Assembly: GCA_017961765.1 (NCBI GenBank)
Contig: JAGCWQ010000018.1
Coordinates: 1 to 37,607, forward strand
DNA length: 37,607 nt
Source: Paludibacteraceae bacterium
GTDB lineage: Bacteria; Bacteroidota; Bacteroidia; Bacteroidales; Paludibacteraceae
Direction: 5' to 3'
The notes below the pieces were generated by a model that searched no databases, was not told the origin of the DNA, and saw only the letters and a list, made by a program, of their open reading frames with translations. Both the position numbers and the translations under genes were made by a program. The first letter of the stretch is position 1. Each line of letters begins with the position of its first letter. This document shows, piece by piece, positions 31,902 through 37,607 of the stretch.

Positions 31902-33512
31902 TTATAGGGTCCGCAGTTGGAAAGAGAGGGTGTGTGTCACCTCGTCGTCGCTTTTCTTCGCCTTGCATCGTACGCTGAACGATGTGCTTGATTGGTAGTC
32001 CAACCGTCCGCTTGTCGCCCTTGATCCGTTGTAAACATAGCCGTTGGCGCAGGACCATACGAAGTAAGGCTTTTTGAAAAGGAGGAGAGGGGAAGGCTTC
32101 TCTTTTTGGATGGAGACCAGCCATTCGGCGTCAGGCACGCGGATGTTGCCGCCTTTCCCGATGGATGTGTTTTCTACCCCCGTAATCTTCTTTTTTAGAA
32201 GTTCGTCTCCATAAGGGTCTTTGACGAAAACGATACCGTTCAACTTCTCTTTGGCATTGATTCTCCACGCACGGATGGCCAAGAAGATATAGAGAAGTAT
32301 AAGGACCAAGATGAGGGTCGTCAACCACAAGGGGAGGAGGAAGGAGAAGACCCATTGGTCTATCGGATGTTTCGTCCCTGTCAGTGGTTTGGTGATGCCC
32401 AACTTTGCCAATTCGTCATCGCAGTTGGTAGGTAGGGAGACGCCCAAGTTGATACTGTCTTGGAGCTGGAAGAATCCCCACTTGTTGTTTTTTATTTGAC
32501 CCAATTCCAATACTTGGTTTTTATCGCGGGTATTGCCGTAGTGGGTTGTGTCGTTCACGAAGAAGAATCCCTCTTCAGAGACGGAGGTGGAATCGATTTT
32601 CATCACGGGATAGAGCCGACTTGGGTTCCAAGAGATTTCGGCTGTTGTCTTTCCGTCGATGTTCGTTTGCGTCTTCATGGAGATTTCGCCGGCTTTGTTC
32701 TCTGCGGTCACGATAGCTTTGAGTTTGACCACGAGAATCTCGCGGCGCAGTTGCTCGAACCATTGTTCAATGGCGGCTTTTGAGTTCTTGGCGGAGACGA
32801 TTTCCAAACCGTTCTCTGAATCGTTGTAAACCTTGTCTCTCAATTGAGGAAGGCAATAACCTTGTAGCGTATTGTTTCCCCCTGCTTTTTCTTCAAGCTC
32901 GACGGCAATGTTTCTGACATAACATCCTTTGGTGGCGGACATATAGTTGGTCTTCATTTGGGAGATTTCGCTTTCTGTCAGCACTCGGAAGTTAGAGCTG
33001 CCCTCTGTCGGTATGTTGTTTTGAAAATCGGTGAAGATGATGCCGATGTTTACCTTGTATTCGTTGTTGGTGATGTAGGCCTGCGAAATGGCGTTGGTGG
33101 CCTTGAATATGTTCGTATGGTCTCTAAAATCCTTGTCGTAGTTGTAGTTGGAGTAGAGTGACTTCATATTGTTGCAAAGGTTCATCTTCATGTTGCTGTC
33201 GATGACGCCAGAAAAGCCCAACGGATTTTTTGTGTCTGTTCCGAATGGGATGATGGTCACTTTGTCGTTGTCTGGCAAGGCTTGGATGAAGCGTTGCAGG
33301 CAGGGCACCACGATGCTTTCGAATTGGTTCATAGAGCCGGATACGTCAATGGAGAATACATAGTGGGCATGGCATTTGCCGATGTCGTCACGAAAAATCC
33401 GGGTCAGTTCCGGAAACGTGTTCTCAATGTATTCTAAAGACGAGGAGGATTGGGAGAAGATAGTTCCAATCGAGAAAATAAATAGATATATAGAAAAAAA
33501 GAGTCTTTTCAT
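31902..33512 (-). CDS. Membrane-anchored von Willebrand factor A domain protein
   Basis: 536 aa. A signal peptide (residues 1-20, ending IGTIFSQ) is followed by a vWA domain with a complete MIDAS: DVSGSMN (Asp56, Ser58, Ser60), Thr133 in RDHTNIF and Asp162 in IIFTDFQ. A second beta-rich region spans about 250-380, then one membrane segment at about 388-412 (SFLLPLWLTTLILVLILLYI), a basic stop-transfer and a ~120-residue cytoplasmic tail (NTSIGKGGNIRVPDAEW..., beta-rich). Topology therefore puts a metal-dependent adhesion domain outside the membrane and the tail in the cytoplasm, where it could bind the tubulin-like protein encoded next. It is the first gene of the operon. Confidence 0.88.
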   Translation of the reverse strand: MKRLFFSIYLFIFSIGTIFSQSSSSLEYIENTFPELTRIFRDDIGKCHAHYVFSIDVSGSMNQFESIVVPCLQRFIQALPDNDKVTIIPFGTDTKNPLGFSGVIDSNMKMNLCNNMKSLYSNYNYDKDFRDHTNIFKATNAISQAYITNNEYKVNIGIIFTDFQNNIPTEGSSNFRVLTESEISQMKTNYMSATKGCYVRNIAVELEEKAGGNNTLQGYCLPQLRDKVYNDSENGLEIVSAKNSKAAIEQWFEQLRREILVVKLKAIVTAENKAGEISMKTQTNIDGKTTAEISWNPSRLYPVMKIDSTSVSEEGFFFVNDTTHYGNTRDKNQVLELGQIKNNKWGFFQLQDSINLGVSLPTNCDDELAKLGITKPLTGTKHPIDQWVFSFLLPLWLTTLILVLILLYIFLAIRAWRINAKEKLNGIVFVKDPYGDELLKKKITGVENTSIGKGGNIRVPDAEWLVSIQKEKPSPLLLFKKPYFVWSCANGYVYNGSRATSGRLDYQSSTSFSVRCKAKKSDDEVTHTLSFQLRTL

Positions 33513-33545
33513 ATATGCTGAAACCTTTCAATTTTGTCCGTTCTA

Positions 33546-33576
33546 CAATGTTAATGATTTTTTTGTGAATGGACAA
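33546..33576 (-). promoter_or_regulatory. Weak candidate promoter of the vWA/tubulin-like operon
   Basis: On the minus strand CTTG (33576-33573), a 19-bp spacer and TAACATTG (33553-33546) fit -33 TTTG / -7 TAnnTTTG with one mismatch each, 34 bases before the first start codon. An imperfect palindrome, atttgc...gcaaat, lies at 33620-33644. The rest of the gap to 33704 shows nothing. Confidence 0.25.
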
Positions 33577-33704
33577 GCAAGGAAGATGATATTCTTTTGA
33601 AAAAAGTCATGGAAATTTCATTTGCCGCACAGGGGGCTGCAAATAGTTGCTATTTATGTTTTAAGAAACGGCGCAAACCATATTCATTTTTAACGGGAAT
33701 TCTC

Positions 33705-34079
33705 CTATTTACTCCTATTCTGCCTGCTCTTTCTAGACGAGTCTCTTCTCGCCCGAAATGGCAATTCTGAGCTATTCCGCCAAATATCTTTTATCACATG
33801 AATTGTATCTGCTTGAAGGTCATATTTTTTGACAAACAATGTTCTTTGGTATCCCTCTATGTAATAAAAGTTAGAGAACTCGCCGCAAAAAGGCTCCCAT
33901 TTTGTTGCGTCTTTTCTGCTATACCCTTTCTTGACCCAATAGCAAAGTTTATCATTGACCAGAACCTGATGGTCGGCCACTCTCATAAATTATCCCTCTG
34001 GGTTCTGGGCCAAACCACATGCGGCGCTTAGTAGTGTGGAGAGGAGAATAGTGAATAGAAGTGTTTGGGTTGGTTTCAT
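33705..34079 (-). pseudogene. DUF4377-like secreted protein gene broken by an in-frame stop
   Basis: From the ATG at 34079 the frame gives a signal peptide, MKPTQTLLFTILLSTLLSAA, then CGLAQNPEG, then TAA at 33990-33992, and continues in the same frame as FMRVADHQVLVNDKLCYWVKKGYS. The intact paralogue encoded just upstream (34089-34709) reads SGLAKNSEKEWMKVANRQVMVNDKLCYLIKKGY across the same point, so the stop is a nonsense mutation. The downstream part (93 aa from the ATG at 33986) is a single domain with CYWVKKGYS, KWEPFCGEFSNFYYIEGYQRT and LFVKKYDLQADTIHVI, patterned like DUF4377 (Cys, W-x-x-F, GF-Y-x-x-GY). Restart at 33986 would make a protein without a signal peptide. Confidence 0.75.
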
Positions 34080-34088
34080 AAATCTCTA

Positions 34089-34709
34089 TTACTTTTCTTT
34101 GTTATCAGGTTCTGTGACAGACGATTCGGAAGCGGCCTTTATGGAGTCCCACCTCGCTCTCTTCCGACGCAACTCTTTCTGCTTCTTAACAGGATCGAAA
34201 CTATCACGAGTAATTTCTTTTATCACATGAATCGTATCTGCTTGGGGGTCATACTTTTCGACAAGCATCGTTCTTTGATATCCCTCTATGTAATAAAAGT
34301 TAGTGAACTCGCCGCAAAAGGGTTTCCAGTTTGTGGTATCTTTTCTGTTATGGCCATTCTTAACCAAATAGCAACGTTTATCATCGACCGTGACCCGATG
34401 GTTGGCCACTCGCATAAATTCTCCTGTCGCATGAATCGTATCTGCCTGAGGATCATACTTTTTGACATACAATGTTCTTTGATTTCCTTCTTCATAATAG
34501 AAATTATGGAGTACACCACAAAAGGTCTCCCAGTTTGTGGTATCTGTTATGCTATATCCTTTTTTTATCAAATAGCAAAGTTTATCATTGACCATGACCT
34601 GCCGGTTTGCTACTTTCATCCATTCTTTCTCTGAGTTTTTGGCCAACCCACTTGCGGTGCTCAGTAGTAGCGTGGTGAGGAGTATTGATTTGAGGATGTT
34701 GTGTTTCAT
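34089..34709 (-). CDS. Secreted protein with two DUF4377-like domains
   Basis: 206 aa. Signal peptide MKHNILKSILLTTLLLSTASGLA, then two tandem copies of one domain. Copy 1: VANRQVMVNDKLCYLIKKGY, NWETFCGVLHNFYYEEGNQRT, LYVKKYDPQADTIHA. Copy 2: VANHRVTVDDKRCYLVKNGH, NWKPFCGEFTNFYYIEGYQRT, MLVEKYDPQADTIHVI. The copies are close enough to mark a recent internal duplication. The C-terminal tail is charged (KKQKELRRKRARWDS). I start at the MKHN methionine at 34709; the in-frame ATG at 34784 would put 25 polar residues before the signal peptide. It is more AT-rich than the operon downstream. Function unknown. Confidence 0.75.
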   Translation of the reverse strand: MKHNILKSILLTTLLLSTASGLAKNSEKEWMKVANRQVMVNDKLCYLIKKGYSITDTTNWETFCGVLHNFYYEEGNQRTLYVKKYDPQADTIHATGEFMRVANHRVTVDDKRCYLVKNGHNRKDTTNWKPFCGEFTNFYYIEGYQRTMLVEKYDPQADTIHVIKEITRDSFDPVKKQKELRRKRARWDSIKAASESSVTEPDNKEK

Positions 34710-34752
34710 AAATATTCGAAAGAGTTTTTTAGGGATAATGGACTTGGATTCC

Positions 34753-35526
34753 TTATTTTGAATCTTGTTTTTTCCGACGGGCATTCTCTATCTTCTGACG
34801 AAATTTGGCAATCTCTTCTTCTCTTTCTTCTAAGCGAAAATACCAAGGGGTAATAACTGATTTTACATAAATCACATTGGCCTTAGGGTTGTATTCTTCA
34901 ACTTTTAGTGTCACGGGGAACTCTAATGGAAGATTTTTTTCTTTGGACAACGTAATCAAGGAGTCGTACGAAAGTTTTTCGGCTCTATCAATAAATTTTA
35001 ATTCGCCACAAAAAGGTTCCCATTTATGAGTTTTATCCCACCATTTGTCGTAACCTTCTATTACCCAATAGCATAATTTATCATCGACCTTGACTTGCTG
35101 ATTGGAAATACGCATAAATTCACAGGAATCCTTACCGTTAGCACGCATTCCCTTTAACTGTATGTTTGCCTTCATGTAAGAATAAGGGGTGCTGGATGAG
35201 GCAATTGTTTTTATTTTATGGATTGTGGTATCCCTCAAAGGATCAAATTCTTTAACGAGCAGTGAATACTCATAATCTTCTCTGTAGTAAAAGGAATCAA
35301 TCATACCGCAAAAAGGCTCCCATTCCATTTTCTTCCCATTTCTTCCTCCTTCCCTAATCAAATAGCAATGATTATCGTCAATCGTTATTCGGTAGGGTGC
35401 TACGCTAATTAGTTCACCACATATCGTGTCCGTGTTTCCTATGCATATTCGTTTCTTGGCAAAACCGCCTGCGGTACTTAGTAGCATCGTGATGAGGAGG
35501 ATTGTTTTGAAGATATGGTGTTTCAT
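34753..35526 (-). CDS. Secreted protein with two divergent DUF4377-like domains
   Basis: 257 aa. Signal peptide MKHHIFKTILLITMLLSTAGGFA is nearly the same as in the next gene. Domain 1: VAPYRITIDDNHCYLIREGG, EWEPFCGMIDSFYYREDYEYS, LLVKEFDPLRDTTIHKIKT. Domain 2: ISNQQVKVDDKLCYWVIEGY, KWEPFCGELKFI, with a longer insert before TLKVEEYNPKANVIYVKS. The C-terminus is highly charged (EEREEEIAKFRQKIENARRKK). With its two downstream neighbours it forms a tandem family with five domain copies. The start is the ATG at 35526, eight codons inside the longest frame, which puts the signal peptide at the N-terminus. Confidence 0.75.
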   Translation of the reverse strand: MKHHIFKTILLITMLLSTAGGFAKKRICIGNTDTICGELISVAPYRITIDDNHCYLIREGGRNGKKMEWEPFCGMIDSFYYREDYEYSLLVKEFDPLRDTTIHKIKTIASSSTPYSYMKANIQLKGMRANGKDSCEFMRISNQQVKVDDKLCYWVIEGYDKWWDKTHKWEPFCGELKFIDRAEKLSYDSLITLSKEKNLPLEFPVTLKVEEYNPKANVIYVKSVITPWYFRLEEREEEIAKFRQKIENARRKKQDSK

Positions 35527-35698
35527 AATTGTGTGTTTTTCTTTTGGCAAATATAATCAAAAGAGTGGAATGGATCGACTTTGGGGATTGTTGTGTCGGT
35601 TGGTTTATGTTTTCCCCTCATTCGGTATTTTGCATATATACGCATTTTGACGAGTGGCTGTGGCCTCCTTCCCTCAGCGCTGTAATTTTTGGGGGCAG

Positions 35699-35725
35699 TA
35701 GGGATATGCCGTATGCACATCCCTA
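35699..35725. other. Hairpin between the adhesin and the DUF4377-like cluster
   Basis: tagggatatgc (35699-35709) pairs with gcacatcccta (35715-35725) with one mismatch around loop cgtat, 14 bases past the stop of the adhesin-like gene. No T-run follows on the minus strand. It may end or stabilise the adhesin transcript. The rest of 35527-35738 has no gene. Confidence 0.45.
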
Positions 35726-35738
35726 TGTCCCTATGCTG

Positions 35739-37607
35739 TTAGTTGCGTATTAGCGTGAAATGTCCTGTGTAGAAGCCCTTGATATCATAAACGTTGATGA
35801 TGTACCAATAGTCTTCAGAAGGCATGGCATGTCCGTTGTACGTTCCGTCCCACTCCTGCTCTGGGTCTGTGGATTCGAAAATCTTCTTGCCGTGTCGGTC
35901 GAATAGGGTCACTTTCACTTGGGAATACATGTTCAAGTTAATAATCTTCCATGTGTCGTTGATCCCGTCGTTCTGAGGCGTGAAGTATTCAGGGATGATC
36001 AGTTCGTAGAATTGGGCGGTGATGGTCGTGTCGCTGATGCAACCCTCTTCGTCTATGACCCTGATTTTGTAGCTCCAGCCGGGGATGACTCCATTTATCG
36101 TGTTCGTCAGGTCGAAGCCGGAGCCGAGGTCGAACTTATAGTTTCCTGTGCCACCTTCCCCCTCCAAGGTGATTGTCTGGGCATTTTCTTGGGTCATGCT
36201 GATGGATGGTCTTGGGGCGACATGCACGGTCTGCTCCATCTCTTTTACGCATTTGCCGTTGGTTACTTGTACGTAGTAGGTGGTGCTCTCTTCGGGAAGA
36301 ACACTCTGCCTGTTGCTTGTGGAGAGGGTGTCGGTGAAATCGGGTGATAGGGACCATACATATTTTTCTTTCCAGGATCCGCCAGTCACGTTTAGGGTCG
36401 CTTTCTCTCCAATGCAGACTGTCGTGTCTGTTGTGGAACTTTCCACAGGTTGGGATACATGGACGATGAGGCTTCGTTCCTCTCCTACACATCCTTTGTC
36501 TGTACGAGGAAGAAGTGTGTAATGTGTTGTCTCATAAGGTTGTAATTGCTCGCTCGATGCGGTCATGTAGGACTCTTCCGATTCGGTGGTTAGTAGTAGG
36601 TTGTTCTCTGAGAATGGGAAGTCTGTGGAAATTTCCACCAATTCACCCCTACAGATGGAGTCTGCAGATGCCGTTAGTTTATAGAGGGTTGGCACGGTGT
36701 CTATCTTTACGGTGAAGGTTGCCTCCGCTTCGGGGCAATAGTTAGGCGTCGCTTTTAAGTTGAACGTCGTCTCTTCCTTGAGGGTGTAGATGGCAGAACC
36801 GTCGTAGTCGTTTGAGTCAATCTCCTTGATCCTCTTTTGGTTGATGTTCTCACCGTTGATGGCTTCATAGAGGAAGAGGGAAGCCAGATTTTGGCCATTT
36901 TTTACATGGAAGTTGATGGTGTAGTTGCCTCCTCGACATATTGATTCGTCGCCTGATAGTGTGATTTCAGTAGGTTCCTCTACGAGGACGACGACCTCAT
37001 TCGAATAGCTCTCCGGGCAAGCGTTGTTTTGCGTTGAACGGATTCTGTAAATCGTTTTCTGGGCTGGGTGGACGGCCTGTCGGGTGGTGAGTTCGGTGGA
37101 GAATTCGGAGAAATCCGAAGCTCCTTCCTCTTTCTGATCCCAAGCGATGGCAGTTGCCGTACCATAGTTAGCTGTGAGATCCACCTCACCATTGACGCAG
37201 ACGGCCTCGGCGGAGGCTTGGAGTTTCAATTCGGCTTGGGTATCCACTTGGAAGTCGATGCTTTGGCTCACGCTCGGACAGAGTTTTCCAGCGGCCGTCA
37301 CTGTGTATTCGCACGATTGGGTCGGAGCGTCGTTGGCGGTGAGGTTGTTGCTCAAGACGCTGTTTTGTCCGTTCACCTTCTTTTCCCATGTTACCGTCTC
37401 AGGCGTGTGGTCGGCAGTGGCTTTCAGCGTTACGTCCGTGCCTGCGCAGACGGTCGTCTCGGTAGGCTCGATGGTGATATGTAAAGAATCCTCCGTTGAA
37501 ACCGTGATTTCGTTGGAATAGGTCTCCGGACAAGCGTTATTTTGTGTTGAACGGATTCTGTAAACCGTTTTCTGGGCAGGGTGGACGGCCAGTCGGCTGG
37601 TGAGTTC
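35739..37607 (-). CDS. Large adhesin-like protein with type B T9SS sorting domain (C-terminal part)
   Basis: The frame is open to the window edge; 622 C-terminal residues are visible and the N-terminus lies outside. It consists of Ig/PKD-like beta-sandwich repeats with the pattern C.G....L....G: ETTVCAGTDVTL, AEAVCVNGEVDLTA, DESICRGGNYTINF, ADSICRGELVEIS, DTTVCIGEKATLNV. The C-terminus is a gliding-motility-associated (CHU_C) domain: IPEYFTPQNDGINDTWKI, VTLFDRHGKKIFES, WDGTYNGHAMPSEDYWYI, DIKGFYTGHFTLIRN. In Bacteroidota this domain directs export by the type IX system. It is probably a cell-surface adhesin; the ligand is unknown. Confidence 0.9.
   Translation of the reverse strand, partial: ELTSRLAVHPAQKTVYRIRSTQNNACPETYSNEITVSTEDSLHITIEPTETTVCAGTDVTLKATADHTPETVTWEKKVNGQNSVLSNNLTANDAPTQSCEYTVTAAGKLCPSVSQSIDFQVDTQAELKLQASAEAVCVNGEVDLTANYGTATAIAWDQKEEGASDFSEFSTELTTRQAVHPAQKTIYRIRSTQNNACPESYSNEVVVLVEEPTEITLSGDESICRGGNYTINFHVKNGQNLASLFLYEAINGENINQKRIKEIDSNDYDGSAIYTLKEETTFNLKATPNYCPEAEATFTVKIDTVPTLYKLTASADSICRGELVEISTDFPFSENNLLLTTESEESYMTASSEQLQPYETTHYTLLPRTDKGCVGEERSLIVHVSQPVESSTTDTTVCIGEKATLNVTGGSWKEKYVWSLSPDFTDTLSTSNRQSVLPEESTTYYVQVTNGKCVKEMEQTVHVAPRPSISMTQENAQTITLEGEGGTGNYKFDLGSGFDLTNTINGVIPGWSYKIRVIDEEGCISDTTITAQFYELIIPEYFTPQNDGINDTWKIINLNMYSQVKVTLFDRHGKKIFESTDPEQEWDGTYNGHAMPSEDYWYIINVYDIKGFYTGHFTLIRN
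37001..37607 (-). repeat. 513-bp period direct repeat inside the adhesin gene
   Basis: The ~94 bp at 37001-37094 recur at 37514-37607 (window edge) with few mismatches; both encode the YRIRSTQNNACPE segment and the preceding AVHPAQKT. The offset of 513 bp equals 171 codons, a multi-domain repeat unit. The second copy runs out of the window, so the number of units is unknown. Confidence 0.8.

Noticed and set aside
1-37607. CRISPR arrays, tRNA genes, intact IS elements and phage genes
   Set aside because: No regularly spaced repeats, no tRNA-like cloverleaf and no complete transposase or phage structural genes were seen.

Overview
The window reads as chromosomal DNA from a member of the order Bacteroidales (Bacteroidota). 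Evidence: the 3' end of a Bacteroides-type 5S rRNA; -7 boxes of the TAnnTTTG type upstream of several genes; almost no Shine-Dalgarno sequences; lipoproteins with acidic residues after the lipobox cysteine; a gliding-motility-type C-terminal domain, which implies a type IX secretion system; and a DUF3822-rsmD pair. I do not name a genus.

Layout. 1-107: end of an rRNA operon and its terminator. 108-391: a cluster of small hairpins and a 33-bp direct repeat. 392-8795: a small membrane protein gene (+), then cysS, htpG, a small membrane protein gene and two tandem nhaD paralogues (all -). 9167-13196: a large MscS-type channel and two small secreted proteins (lipocalin-like and META-like), all +. 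13291-18004: xseB, xseA and a MORN-repeat protein gene, then an MTA/SAH nucleosidase and a RecD/Dda-like helicase gene (all -). 18250-20659: a tight + strand operon of a pseudopilin-like protein, a DUF3822 (PilM-like) protein, rsmD and folB. 20660-21360: a decayed zone with a strong inverted/direct repeat, a broken secreted-protein gene and a transposase N-terminal remnant.

21357-33512 is the most notable part: a 12-kb, six-gene, tightly packed minus-strand operon. In transcription order it encodes a secreted, membrane-anchored von Willebrand A protein; a 1094-aa tubulin/FtsZ-superfamily GTPase-like protein with GLGGSG and GGTGSG motifs; a 917-aa membrane protein whose N-terminus looks like a degenerate tubulin-like domain without nucleotide motifs; a 622-aa membrane protein ending in a transglutaminase-like domain with Ser in place of the catalytic Cys; an HExxH metalloprotease; and a YD-repeat-like secreted protein. 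Tubulin-like plus vWA pairs have been proposed before as membrane-remodelling systems. The protease, pseudo-transglutaminase and second tubulin-like partner make this arrangement look like a distinct and possibly undescribed variant. The likely picture is a cytoplasmic filament or polymer coupled through the membrane to a periplasmic adhesion/proteolysis module; that part is inference.

33705-35526: a tandem family of small secreted proteins built from five copies of a DUF4377-like domain, one member broken by an in-frame stop. 35739-37607: the C-terminal 622 residues of a large repetitive adhesin-like protein with a type B T9SS sorting domain, continuing out of the window. No tRNA, CRISPR array or intact insertion sequence was seen.
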